Source of the DNA: G965233625 sp965233625
Lineage (GTDB): Bacteria; Planctomycetota; Planctomycetia; Pirellulales; Pirellulaceae
Assembly: GCA_965233625.1 (NCBI GenBank)
Contig: OZ247499.1
Span: forward strand, 1,240,001-1,304,000
DNA: 64,000 nt
Direction of reading: 5' to 3'
Numbering within the stretch: position 1 is the first letter of the stretch; each line of letters begins with the position of its first letter. Below are positions 43,701 through 52,525 of this stretch, in pieces. The translations under genes were made by a program, and so were the position numbers. The notes beneath the pieces are model-generated. The model searched no databases, was not told where the DNA came from, and saw only the letters and a program-made list of their open reading frames with translations.

Positions 43701-44420
43701 CGCGGTCTGGTCGACGTGGTCGCGGATGTGCAACGGAAAATTGCACCGCTCGAAGCAGAGCTGCCCGACGGCTACTTCATTGAATACAGCGGGCAGTTCG
43801 AGAGCCAGCAATCGGCATCGCAGGCTATCTATATCATGTTCGGCATTTCGCTGATTGGTATGCTGCTGGTTCTGTACACGCTATTCCGCAGCGTGAACTT
43901 GGCCTTGCAAGTGATGATGGCGCTGCCGATGGCGTTTATCGGAAGCGTAGCCGCACTACATCTGACCGGTCAGACGTTGACGATCGCCAGCATGGTTGGT
44001 TTCATCTCGCTTTGCGGCATTGCTTCTCGCAATGGCATTCTGCTTATCACACATTACCTGCATCTGGTCGAGCACGAAGGCGAAGGCTGGACGCGCGACA
44101 TGATTGTGCGGGCCGGTAAGGAGCGATTGGCGCCAGTGCTGATGACAGCACTGACTTCAGGCATCGGCCTTGCGCCTCTCGCGGTTGCAGCTGGCGAACC
44201 AGGCAAAGAAATTCTGTACCCCGTGGCGACCGTCATTATCGGCGGACTGCTGAGTAGCACACTGCTGGAATTCTTCGTCCGGCCCGCGCTGTTCTGGGTG
44301 CTCGGTGTGAAATCCGCTGAAGCCGTTGTCCAGCATTCGCACGAAGAAGTCGCACTGACGGAAGAAGGCGCTGATGAAAATGAGATGCCAACGCCAGAGC
44401 TCGCCGGTGTTTCGACCTAA
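40782..44420 (+). CDS. HME-type RND efflux pump (CzcA/CusA family), enlarged
   Basis: This 1212-residue pump has the RND architecture: TM1 near the start (RQRLLIAAISIFLVAFGAW), a porter domain, then TM segments. The heavy-metal-efflux signature occurs as GELVDDAIVDVENIFRRL near residue 490. Typical family length is ~1040; extra segments include ~80 residues at ~165-240 and ~70 residues with two more hydrophobic stretches at ~585-655 (WVAAALAPITALAISYLLA). Members export divalent or monovalent metal cations with the TolC-like duct and adaptor encoded upstream. Substrate cannot be fixed from sequence. Confidence 0.92.
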   Translation: MLNEIIRFSLRQRLLIAAISIFLVAFGAWRTYQLPIDVFPDLNRPRVVVMTEAPGLAPEEVETLITFPLETAMNGAPGVQDVRSQSGVGMSVVYIEFDWGTDIYNDRQVVAERLALAGEHLPEGVSSQLAPVSSIMGQIMIVGMYSRQSAETLLFEMKSVDGSALDRGVVPESLQQAFADSKFALSAQTRIEADRVGRWYLVDAENDKSYAVVQTGKGVEIHRGSSPMKMRTYADWVVRQRLLTIPGVSQVFVMGGGRKQFQVLVDPDALIQYGVSLHEVKKAVSESNQNTTGGYLDEQGPNEFLVRTLGRIKSADELRRVVVKYRNGKAVRLEKVARVVAGPQVKRGDSSAYVRQEDGEFSGGPAVVMTINKQPDADTRKVTQEITKALTQLQESAPDDIRIAPDLYQQKAFIDLAIENVIEALRDGGILVVIILFLFLLNFRTTFITLTAIPLSIVITALVFMMLDLSINTMTLGGLAVAIGELVDDAIVDVENIFRRLKENKHKAQPLNPLLVVFRASLEVRNSIVFGTMIVVLVFVPLFFLSGMEGRLFTPLGVAYIVSLLASLAVSLTLTPVLSYWLLARKGIWPWVAAALAPITALAISYLLAPVLLGLVGLSALSERLTGAPVEMHIAICGVLAPLIWLGVMWADRFHESESEGPLLRGLKWLAGLAIRTSLAAPVPILLVMLVATAISGYVVSQMESDFLPPFNEGSVQINVLLPPGTSLAKSNEISAVVERRLRKVEDIQALVRKTGRAELDEHAEGVNTSEFIAALNPHSENSREEILDEIRAALEGIPGIVTAVEQPLAHLISHMMSGVKAQVAIKLYGDDLDTLRQQAEGMKAAMEGIEGVKDLQVEQQVLIPQLRIEIDGDRLENYGLTRFDINEFVETAMNGEVVSQVLDGQRTFDLLVRMDEPFREDLDAVRRLSIDLPDGGVTTLDSVATIYKAGGPNTISREKVRRRIVVQCNTSGRGLVDVVADVQRKIAPLEAELPDGYFIEYSGQFESQQSASQAIYIMFGISLIGMLLVLYTLFRSVNLALQVMMALPMAFIGSVAALHLTGQTLTIASMVGFISLCGIASRNGILLITHYLHLVEHEGEGWTRDMIVRAGKERLAPVLMTALTSGIGLAPLAVAAGEPGKEILYPVATVIIGGLLSSTLLEFFVRPALFWVLGVKSAEAVVQHSHEEVALTEEGADENEMPTPELAGVST

Positions 44421-44687
44421 CCCGCGTAATCGTGAAACCCACGCATCTCACCATGTAAGGAATGAGACAAAACGGATCAGTCTGACGGCGCTGCAATCGC
44501 CTTAGGTCTACGTAATCAACAAGTTCAAGGCTCAAAACCGTGTACTTTTTACAACAACCGGTAAATCCCATTCCTAAATTTTCAATTCGACTTGTAAACA
44601 ACTGCAAAACGCAAGTTCGGTCTGCTGTTTGCTCTCTCCATTAACAACTGTCCGCGAAAATCACACACTCGTGAAAGAGGAAGTTCT

Positions 44688-45257
44688 ATGAAGATAAAGT
44701 CCACGTTGCTATCAGCTGTCGTTGCCCTGGGCCTCACGGCAGCCGCGGTTGCGCAATCTCCACCAACGATCCTGGGCGATCCTCCGCCACTTCCGGGCGC
44801 CCCTGATCGTGCACCTGCTGGAATTCCGCGATCCGATTCACGCCTGGGGCCATTGAAGCCCTTAGAGACGCTGCCACGAACATATCAGGGCCCGGCGTTG
44901 GGGCAGGGTAGATCCCACGGTGCGCACGATCAAAGTGGTCACGATCACAGCGGTCACGATCATAGCGGCCATAGCCATGCACCTGCCCGGTCGTATAGCG
45001 ATCAGGCTCCATCGCTGCCTCCGTCCGCGCCAGACGCATTACCACAGTACGGCTTTGCAGAGCCGCAATACGATGCTCCGCATTCTCACGAACATGATCG
45101 CTGTCCGTTCGGGTGGCATGCAGGCTCCCGCAGCGTTTGTCCGCTCGGGCGCGGCCGCCTCAACCGCCACGCTGCCCGCGCCGGAAGTCACATCAACGAC
45201 GTTTACCGTCACACTCAAGCACCACACTATCACTACTTACCTGTTCACGCCCACTAA
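44688..45257 (+). CDS. Secreted His-rich protein with HDHSG repeats
   Basis: This 189-residue protein has a signal peptide (LLSAVVALGLTAAAVA) followed by a Pro-rich segment and a tandem DHSGHDHSGHDHSGHSH stretch encoded by three 15-base repeats (about 44930-44980). More His residues lie at the end (HTQAPHYHYLPVHAH). His-rich periplasmic proteins usually bind Zn, Ni or Cu. An RBS-like GAGGAA precedes the ATG. Confidence 0.75.
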   Translation: MKIKSTLLSAVVALGLTAAAVAQSPPTILGDPPPLPGAPDRAPAGIPRSDSRLGPLKPLETLPRTYQGPALGQGRSHGAHDQSGHDHSGHDHSGHSHAPARSYSDQAPSLPPSAPDALPQYGFAEPQYDAPHSHEHDRCPFGWHAGSRSVCPLGRGRLNRHAARAGSHINDVYRHTQAPHYHYLPVHAH

Positions 45258-45301
45258 CAGACTTAGACCGGCAACTCTTCACCTAAACACTGGAGCTATT
45301 C

Positions 45302-45634
45302 ATGCACCGCTATATTCCTGTCGCCGCCATCGCCATCCTCGCTTCAATTTCCAGCATGCCATCGCCTGTTCAGGCGGCGGACAACGAAGTGGTTGAATAC
45401 CGCCTCACACAGCAACGCACCATGCATCTCGACAATGAACAAATCGCCCGCCAGTACCACGCCACGCTTCAACAGCTGAAGTGTGAAAGTCAACTCGACA
45501 TTCACGACGGGCACATCGATCTCACTTACCGTTGCCGGCAATGGCAGCGCACCGGCTTCGCAAGTCACGCAGCTGCTGAAAAATGGGAGCGATGGCTCAA
45601 GGCGTTCGGGTTTGAAACAAGCCACTCGCATTAG
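45302..45634 (+). CDS. Small secreted protein of unknown function
   Basis: This 110-residue protein has a signal peptide (VAAIAILASISSMPSPVQA) and a compact mature part with two cysteines (LKCESQLDI, TYRCRQWQ) and a C-terminal helix ending SHSH. It lies between two His-rich exported proteins of the same operon and may bind metal. No family is recognised. Confidence 0.6.
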   Translation: MHRYIPVAAIAILASISSMPSPVQAADNEVVEYRLTQQRTMHLDNEQIARQYHATLQQLKCESQLDIHDGHIDLTYRCRQWQRTGFASHAAAEKWERWLKAFGFETSHSH

Positions 45635-45751
45635 GCCGCCAGGCATCAATCGCCCACTGGTTATTAAGCTGTTTCCGCGCTGGCGCAATATTGTTTTGCG
45701 CCAGCTTTTTCCGTTTCCCCGTTTCCCCGTTTCCCCCCACGGACCCCAGAA

Positions 45752-46243
45752 ATGTCACACACTTGCTCAGCCGTTCTTCTCGTTATCGCCGCCATTTCGT
45801 TCGCCGGTTGCAGCGGTCAGCCCGCCGGCCTTCCAGAGACCCCGCCGCCAACTCCCGAGGTGCATGCACACCCATCGGAAGGCCCTCATCACGGCCATCT
45901 GATTGAACTGGGAGCCGAGGAGTACCACGGCGAATTGCTACACGACGATGCAGCAGGAACGGTAACGATTTATATCCTCGATAAACTGGCGACCACCGAA
46001 GTCGCAGTTCCTCAGGATGCAGTCACCCTCAACCTGATGGTGAACGGTGCGCCACAGCAGTTTCCAATGACTGCCATGAACCCGGTCGACAGCAAGGCTT
46101 CGCACTTTCAGATCGTCAACAAAGAGGCGCTCGAAGCACTCGAAAACGGCGAAACGAAAGGCCGGTTGAACGTCACCATCGAAGGCAAACCCTACATTGG
46201 CGTTATCGAACATCACGAGCACGAAGACGACCACAAACACTAG
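45752..46243 (+). CDS. His-rich lipoprotein
   Basis: The 163-residue product has a lipoprotein signal ending SFAGC (Cys 19). The mature part contains EVHAHPSEGPHHGHLIEL, a beta-rich middle and a His-rich end (EHHEHEDDHKH). It is likely an envelope metal chaperone or buffer placed directly ahead of the P-type ATPase gene. ATG 45752 keeps the signal intact; longer upstream frames do not. Confidence 0.7.
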   Translation: MSHTCSAVLLVIAAISFAGCSGQPAGLPETPPPTPEVHAHPSEGPHHGHLIELGAEEYHGELLHDDAAGTVTIYILDKLATTEVAVPQDAVTLNLMVNGAPQQFPMTAMNPVDSKASHFQIVNKEALEALENGETKGRLNVTIEGKPYIGVIEHHEHEDDHKH

Positions 46244-46327
46244 AATATCCCGCCGGCGCACTCCAGGGTGGAATCACGGCGATTCCACCTTGGCTGGTTG
46301 GAATATTCCTGCATATCCGTGAGCTAC

Positions 46328-48469
46328 ATGAGCAAATTAGAACTGCGTATCCACGGAATGGACTGCGCCGAAGAAGTCGCCCTGCTGAAACGCGAACTGG
46401 TTCCGTTGCTAGGCGACGATAGCCGGCTCGGATTCGATCTGCTGGGCGGCAAACTGGTAGTCGATACCACATCTTTAGATGTCGAACGCGATAGTATTCT
46501 CGCTGCGATCAATCGGACCGGATTGCGGGCCGAAGAATGGAGCGACGAAGTTGATGCTGACAGCGACCCTGGCTTCTGGGCTACACACCGGCGGACGATT
46601 CTCACCAGTGTGAGCGGAGTTGCAGCACTCGCGGGTCTGGCGCTACAACTGCTGCTTCAAGGAGGCGGACAGGCAGCCACTGAAGCAGTCCCTCTACCCG
46701 CCATCACGGTATATGTAGTGGCGATTATTGCGGGCCTGGTGCTGGTGCTACCCAAGGCATGGCGCTCGGCGCTGTCGCTCCGGCCCGATATGAATCTACT
46801 GATGACGGTCGCAGTGGTGGGCGCGGTGCTGATAGGCGAGTGGTTCGAGGGAGCGACCGTTTCGTTTCTTTTTTCGTTGTCGCTGCTGCTAGAGTCGTGG
46901 AGTATTGGCCGCGCCCGTCGCGCGATCGCTTCGCTGATGGATCTATCGCCGCCTACCGCTCACATGCGTGATGAAGCAGGCGAGGTCGTCGACATGCCTC
47001 CCGCAGATGTGCCAACGGGATCGACGCTTATCGTCCGGCCGGCCGAGAAAATTCCGCTAGATGGCGTTGTCACGAAAGGCGCCAGCAGTGTGAATCAAGC
47101 TCCGATCACAGGAGAAAGCGTTCCAGCCGGAAAAACAACCGGCGACAAAGTGTTTGCAGGGACGATCAACGGCGATGGTCTGCTGGAAATCGAGAGCACC
47201 GGCGCCTCCAGCGACACTACCCTGGCGCGGATCATCAAAATGGTGGGCGACGCCAATGCTAAACGCGCGCCCTCTGAACAATGGGTCGAGAAGTTCGCCG
47301 CCATTTATACCCCGGCCGTCATGGTCGCCGCACTTTTCGTAATCCTAACGCCACCGCTGGTGCTGGGCGGCGACTGGTATGTCTGGCTCTACCGTTCACT
47401 GGTGCTGCTGGTCATCGCCTGCCCATGTGCGCTGGTGATATCCACTCCTGTAACAGTGGTCGCTGCACTGGCATCCGCCGCCCGGAACGGCGTGCTGATT
47501 AAAGGCGGCGTGTTTATCGAACTGCCTGCCCAGTTGAAGGCGATTGCGATGGACAAGACCGGAACGATTACACGTGGCAGCCCCACTGTTATCGATGTGG
47601 TTCCCATGAACGGCCACGATGAAGAAGAACTGTTAACCCGCGCCGGCGCCCTGGAAGCCAACAGCAATCACCCGCTTGCCCGCGCGGTTATCGAAGAAAC
47701 CACCCGCCGGGGTATGACCGTGCCAGCGGCGGAACAGTTCGAGACGATTCAAGGTAAGGGGGCGACAGGCGTCATCAACGGCGACACCTTCTGGCTCGGT
47801 TCGCATCGATATCTGGAGGAGCGTGGGCAAGAGACTCCAGAGGTTCACAAGCAGCTGCAAGAAATGCAAGCCGCTGGTCGCACCGTCGTGGTCATTGGCA
47901 ACGACCTGCATGTTTGCGGCTTCATTACGCTGGCCGACGCTATCCGTGAAGAATCGCGCGACGCGGTACAAAGCCTGCACGATGCGGGCATCGAACATCT
48001 CGTCATGCTCACCGGCGATAACAAAGGCACCGCGACAGCCATCGCGAAAGAAGCGGGCATCGATGAAGTGCATGCTGAACTATTGCCGGAAGACAAGGTC
48101 GCAATGGTGGAAAACCTGGTCGAAAAATATGGAACTGTTGCGATGATCGGAGATGGAGTAAACGATGCCCCCGCGCTTGCCCGTGCATCGCTCGGACTAG
48201 CGATGGGAGCCGCTGGCAGCGACGCCGCCATCGAAACCGCCGATATCGCATTAATGTCCGACGACCTTTCCAAGCTGCCATGGCTCATCCATCATTCCCG
48301 CCGCACACTAAACATCATCCGTCAGAACATCGCCTTCTCACTCGCCATCAAAGCACTCTTCGTCGTCCTCACCATGGCAGGCTACTCCAGTCTATGGGCC
48401 GCCATCGCCGCCGACACAGGAGCATCGCTACTAGTCATCGCCAACGGGCTGCGTTTGTTGCGGAGATGA
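46328..48469 (+). CDS. P1B-type metal ATPase, Zn/Cd/Pb group (ZntA/CadA-like)
   Basis: This 713-residue ATPase starts with an HMA-like domain (HGMDCAEEV). The membrane CPC motif in IACPCALVIS is at residues ~365-367, phosphorylation site DKTGT at ~409, MLTGD, and GDGVNDAPAL. CPC with a GMDC-E HMA and a final TM pair suggests Zn2+/Cd2+/Pb2+ export from the cytoplasm. His-rich exported proteins are encoded just upstream. Confidence 0.93.
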   Translation: MSKLELRIHGMDCAEEVALLKRELVPLLGDDSRLGFDLLGGKLVVDTTSLDVERDSILAAINRTGLRAEEWSDEVDADSDPGFWATHRRTILTSVSGVAALAGLALQLLLQGGGQAATEAVPLPAITVYVVAIIAGLVLVLPKAWRSALSLRPDMNLLMTVAVVGAVLIGEWFEGATVSFLFSLSLLLESWSIGRARRAIASLMDLSPPTAHMRDEAGEVVDMPPADVPTGSTLIVRPAEKIPLDGVVTKGASSVNQAPITGESVPAGKTTGDKVFAGTINGDGLLEIESTGASSDTTLARIIKMVGDANAKRAPSEQWVEKFAAIYTPAVMVAALFVILTPPLVLGGDWYVWLYRSLVLLVIACPCALVISTPVTVVAALASAARNGVLIKGGVFIELPAQLKAIAMDKTGTITRGSPTVIDVVPMNGHDEEELLTRAGALEANSNHPLARAVIEETTRRGMTVPAAEQFETIQGKGATGVINGDTFWLGSHRYLEERGQETPEVHKQLQEMQAAGRTVVVIGNDLHVCGFITLADAIREESRDAVQSLHDAGIEHLVMLTGDNKGTATAIAKEAGIDEVHAELLPEDKVAMVENLVEKYGTVAMIGDGVNDAPALARASLGLAMGAAGSDAAIETADIALMSDDLSKLPWLIHHSRRTLNIIRQNIAFSLAIKALFVVLTMAGYSSLWAAIAADTGASLLVIANGLRLLRR

Positions 48470-48542
48470 ATATGAAATCTGTTGATTGACAAACAGGTCA
48501 CAAGCAAAAATCTAGCACCCAAAGCCAGAGTGCGGCGACTTA

Positions 48543-49487
48543 TTAACTCAACACATGCCCCTCCGGTTGAAGCGACGGAGGAATTCCTGTTGCGCTGCTA
48601 TCTTCCAGTTGAAGCAGGTTGATCTCTATCATCCGGGTAATCGCATCTAATGGCAGGTGATTGTCTTCCAGACCAAATGGCTGTTCAATCTCGTCACCAA
48701 CAGCATCGAGCCCCAGAATCGCATATGCGACAAATCCCACGACCAGCGGTGTGAGTACTCCCACGGTGTCATGCAAACCGCACGGCAATGCCAGACAATA
48801 CAGCATCGCCGTGCGATGTGTGAGCACGCTGTATGTGAAAGGAATTGGTGTCGATTTAATTCTCTCGCACGCGCCCTGCACCGCAACCATCTCTGTAAGG
48901 TTTGCGTGCAGTAGTGCAACGTAAAACTGATTCACCCAACCACGCCGTTCCGCGAGTGCGATCTTCTCCGCGATGAGCCCACCGACTGCAACGGGAATGT
49001 TGGCGTGACATTGCACTTCACTGACCATCTCTTCGTCAGCAATATACTTGCTCAACTCTGCTTGTGGGTCGCTGTCCCGCAGTTTGTGCCGCAGAGCATT
49101 GACGTAAGCCAAGATCAGGCGAATCATCGCTTTCCGAAGTGTTTTTGCCTCTCCGGCATCATCATCGTCAGCACGGACTATCGTAATAATCTGTATTGCA
49201 AATGTTCGCGTTGTGTTCACCATACTGCCCCACAACTTACGGCCTTCCCAGTAGCGGTCGTACGCCGCGCTGTTGCGAAATCCCAGGAATATCGCGAGTG
49301 CCAAGCCCACTACTGTAAATGGAGCCATGGTCAGCGAATACTTGTGGATACCAAGGTTGGTGGATGCGTACGTCATCAACACCGCGAACGCAGTCACGAA
49401 CAACACGCGTGGCCATATCTTTCCCAGCGTTGTCCCGTAGACGGCGAAGACCATCCGCAGCCAGCTTGTTTTTTCAGTCACAATCAC
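48543..49487 (-). CDS. Bestrophin-like family membrane protein
   Basis: Start GTG 49487 (AGAGGA about ten bases upstream) gives 314 residues, the usual family length; a start at 49670 would add unrelated sequence. Helices near residues 20-60 (VLFVTAFAVLMTYAS, VGLALAIFLGFRNSAAYDRYWEGRKLWG) carry the bestrophin/UPF0187 pattern, with later helices around LYCLALPCGLHDTVGVLTPL and YAILGLDAVGDEIEQPFG. Bacterial bestrophins are pentameric ion channels. It overlaps the stop of the upstream membrane-protein gene (GTGA). Confidence 0.85.
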   Translation of the reverse strand: MIVTEKTSWLRMVFAVYGTTLGKIWPRVLFVTAFAVLMTYASTNLGIHKYSLTMAPFTVVGLALAIFLGFRNSAAYDRYWEGRKLWGSMVNTTRTFAIQIITIVRADDDDAGEAKTLRKAMIRLILAYVNALRHKLRDSDPQAELSKYIADEEMVSEVQCHANIPVAVGGLIAEKIALAERRGWVNQFYVALLHANLTEMVAVQGACERIKSTPIPFTYSVLTHRTAMLYCLALPCGLHDTVGVLTPLVVGFVAYAILGLDAVGDEIEQPFGLEDNHLPLDAITRMIEINLLQLEDSSATGIPPSLQPEGHVLS

Positions 49488-49960
49488 GTCGCGGCATCCT
49501 CTTTGCGATCGCTGGTGGATTGTCGCAGCGGCTTTGTTGACCGGCAGGCACACACGGTCGCGACCAATGGAATTAATATCATCTGGAGCACTGGTGTTAT
49601 TCCAACATGCATGACTGGTATGACCGGCATCGAGCCATAAACCCAACGGTTTGTCGCGTGAACAGCCCATAGCTCAAAGCTGACTCCCAGTAGCACTCCG
49701 ATGATCACAGGAACAATCCATGTTGCCGGGTGGGAATAGTTTGATCGGTCGCATGCCCACCAGACGCTACGATGGATCAACGCGACTGTCAGGTATAGCA
49801 CCAGCATGAACAGCATGTCGCCGGTGGCTGTCGCCCATAGACACATTAGAAAATTGTCCCACACCGTGTTGTCGCCTGATTTGAACAGGGGCATCTGTGC
49901 GTTTTCCCAGATGAGGTGTAGGACGAAACTGGCTGAGAAATAGGCTAAAACAGGTTTCAT
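49484..49960 (-). CDS. Four-helix membrane protein of unknown function
   Basis: This 158-residue protein has four predicted membrane helices (FSASFVLHLIWENAQMPLF; LMCLWATATGDMLFMLVLYL; WIVPVIIGVLLGVSFELWAV; VLQMILIPLVATVCAC). Early HLIWENAQMPLF and late FELWAVHATNRWVYGSMP are distinctive, but no family can be named. It lies between the CopA-type ATPase and the bestrophin gene, in one operon, with GTGA overlap to the latter. Confidence 0.7.
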   Translation of the reverse strand: MKPVLAYFSASFVLHLIWENAQMPLFKSGDNTVWDNFLMCLWATATGDMLFMLVLYLTVALIHRSVWWACDRSNYSHPATWIVPVIIGVLLGVSFELWAVHATNRWVYGSMPVIPVMHVGITPVLQMILIPLVATVCACRSTKPLRQSTSDRKEDAAT

Positions 49961-49975
49961 GACGAATGAACTTTA

Positions 49976-52360
49976 TCAATTGAGCGACGTTGCGCGGAGT
50001 CTCAGGGCGTTGGCGATTACCGATACGCTACTGAGGCTCATTGCGGCGGCGGCGATCATCGGGCTGAGTAGCACGCCGGTTAGTGGATACAGCAGGCCGG
50101 CGGCGACTGGGACGCCGAGTGCATTGTAGATGAATGCGAAGAACAGATTCTGCCGGATGTTGCTCATCGTTTTGCGGCTGAGGTTGATTGCCGCCACTAC
50201 GCCGCGCAGGTCTCCGCCAACCAGCGTAACTCCAGCTGACTCGATGGCCACTCCAGTCCCGGTTCCCATTGCAATGCCGACATTTGACTCTGCCAGCGCT
50301 GGAGCGTCGTTGATTCCGTCACCGGCCATGGCGACGACATTTCCTTCATTTTTCAGCCGCTTTACGAAGTCGTGTTTGTCCGCTGGCGAAACACCCGCGT
50401 GAAATTCGTCGATCCCGAGTTTGCCAGCGACCGCCTTCGCTGTGGGCTCAGCGTCGCCGGTCAGCATGACAACTTTCAATCCAAGACCGTGCAATGTTTT
50501 CAGAGCCGCTGGCGTACTTTCTTTTACGGGGTCGGTTATCGCCATAATGGCGGCGAGTTCGCCATCGACGGCGACAAATATCACCGTGGCTCCTTCAGAC
50601 TGGTGCTGCGTTGCGCGCTCCCTCCATGCCTCCACGCCAGGAACTGATTGAGCGTCGAGCAAGTCAGCTTTACCGATCAGCACCTGATGGCCATCTACAT
50701 CCGCCTCAACACCGCCACCGGTAATGCTATTGAAATCATGGGCATCGGAAACAGACAACTCGTCATTCTTTGCCCGCCGCACGACGGCCTGAGCCAAGGG
50801 ATGTTCGCTTTGTGTTTCAACAGCCGCAGCTAATTGCAGGACTTCGTTCTGCTCCCAATCATCAGACGTCTCGATTGCCGTCACCTCAGGACGCCCTTGA
50901 GTCAGCGTGCCGGTCTTATCTACCACAACGGTTTCGACTTTCTCAAGCACTTCGAGGACTTCGGCGTTCTTGATTAACACGCCTTCCCTGGCGCCCCTGC
51001 CGACGCCCACCATCACCGACATCGGAGTCGCCAGCCCTAAGGCGCAGGGGCAAGCGATGATCAGCACCGCGACGGCCGCCACGAATGCATGAGCCAACCG
51101 GGGCTCGGGGCCGGCGATGCTCCATCCGATAAACGCAAGAATCGAGCACACGATGACAGCAGGGACAAAATAACGGGACACCACATCGACCAGCTTCTGA
51201 ACCGGAGCCCGGCTCCGTTGCGCTTCAGCGACCATTTGTACGATGCGATGAAGCACTGTCTCGCCGCCTACCCCGGTAGCTTCCATGACCAGGGCGCCAG
51301 TTTGATTCAACGTTCCGCCCGTAATTTCATCGCCTTGACTTTTCTTCACAGGAACTGGTTCACCCGTCAGCATCGATTCATCAACGCTGCTGCTGCCGCT
51401 GATAACCCGCCCATCGACGGGCGCCTTCTCTCCGGGTCGCACACGCAGGTGATCGCCGCGTTGCACTTCACCTAGCGAAACTTCTTCTTCTTCACCATTG
51501 GCAGCAATCCGATGTGCGGTTTCAGGAGCCAGTTGCATAAGTTCCCGAATTGCGCCGCCGGTCTGCTGTCGGGCGCGAAGTTCCAGCACTTGTCCTAGCA
51601 GCACCAGAGTGACAATGACCGCAGCCGCCTCAAAATAAAGCGGGGGTTGGCCGTTCTCGAAAAACGCTGCCGGGATCATCGCCGGAAACAGTACAACGAA
51701 CAGGCTGAATAGAAACGCAGCCAATGTTCCTACGGCGATGAGTGAAAACATATTCAGATTCACCGAGCGGAACGATTTCACGCCGCGGATCAGCAACGGC
51801 CAGCCGCACCAGAAGACCACCGGCGTGGCCAGGGCTAGTTGTAACCAGCCGAATACCTGCACCGGCATCATTTCAGCAAGATGCAAGCCGACCATGGGAC
51901 CCATTGCCAGCACTAGCAACGGCGTCGACAAAGCAACTCCGACCCAGAACCGGCGTTTCATGCTGACGTACTGCTCTTCGTCACCTTCATCCGCCATATC
52001 GACGAATTTCGGTTCGAGATCCATTCCGCAGATGGGGCAGTCGCCCGGACCAGTCTGCTCTACTTCAGGGTGCATCGGGCAGGTGTAGATAGCGTCTGTG
52101 TCAACCAGCGACTTCTGACCTGTTGGCTCCTTTTCTGTGCTGTGCGAACAGCAGCCATGCTCACTCTCCATCGCATCCGCGCGATCTGCCATCCGCGCTG
52201 CCGCCTTCGACAGCACCGCGGTTGGATTAGCTTCGAACTTCTGCTGACATGATTTGCTGCAAAAGTAATAGGTGGCCCCATCGTGCACGGCGCGAAGCTC
52301 CGATGACGAATCAACCGTCATTCCGCACACGGGATCTACTTCAGATTGGTCGCTGTTCAT
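49976..52360 (-). CDS. copA: Copper P1B-type ATPase with YHS and heavy-metal-binding domains
   Basis: This 794-residue ATPase starts with a YHS domain (DPVCGMTVDSSSE, YYFCSKSCQQKF), then a heavy-metal-binding motif YTCPMHPEV.. and GDCPICGMDLEP, then the P1B core: CPC in IACPCALGLATP, DKTGTLTQGRP, MLTGDAEP, GDGINDAPALAES. Lack of an HMA domain and the presence of YHS and CPMHP modules are common in planctomycete and proteobacterial CopA proteins. It exports Cu+ from the cytoplasm. Confidence 0.92.
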   Translation of the reverse strand: MNSDQSEVDPVCGMTVDSSSELRAVHDGATYYFCSKSCQQKFEANPTAVLSKAAARMADRADAMESEHGCCSHSTEKEPTGQKSLVDTDAIYTCPMHPEVEQTGPGDCPICGMDLEPKFVDMADEGDEEQYVSMKRRFWVGVALSTPLLVLAMGPMVGLHLAEMMPVQVFGWLQLALATPVVFWCGWPLLIRGVKSFRSVNLNMFSLIAVGTLAAFLFSLFVVLFPAMIPAAFFENGQPPLYFEAAAVIVTLVLLGQVLELRARQQTGGAIRELMQLAPETAHRIAANGEEEEVSLGEVQRGDHLRVRPGEKAPVDGRVISGSSSVDESMLTGEPVPVKKSQGDEITGGTLNQTGALVMEATGVGGETVLHRIVQMVAEAQRSRAPVQKLVDVVSRYFVPAVIVCSILAFIGWSIAGPEPRLAHAFVAAVAVLIIACPCALGLATPMSVMVGVGRGAREGVLIKNAEVLEVLEKVETVVVDKTGTLTQGRPEVTAIETSDDWEQNEVLQLAAAVETQSEHPLAQAVVRRAKNDELSVSDAHDFNSITGGGVEADVDGHQVLIGKADLLDAQSVPGVEAWRERATQHQSEGATVIFVAVDGELAAIMAITDPVKESTPAALKTLHGLGLKVVMLTGDAEPTAKAVAGKLGIDEFHAGVSPADKHDFVKRLKNEGNVVAMAGDGINDAPALAESNVGIAMGTGTGVAIESAGVTLVGGDLRGVVAAINLSRKTMSNIRQNLFFAFIYNALGVPVAAGLLYPLTGVLLSPMIAAAAMSLSSVSVIANALRLRATSLN

Positions 52361-52525
52361 TTTTATAACTTACTACGACATTCATTGATGCTGCGAGGTT
52401 AACCCGTGCCGATAGACAGACATCGCACGGCTGGGCATCGTGCTGGTGGAAGGCGATATCAGCGCTAAGCCCAGTTGACCTTGGTGGCTGATCGGGAACC
52501 GGCTGCCTGTTTCGAGTGCAGAATG

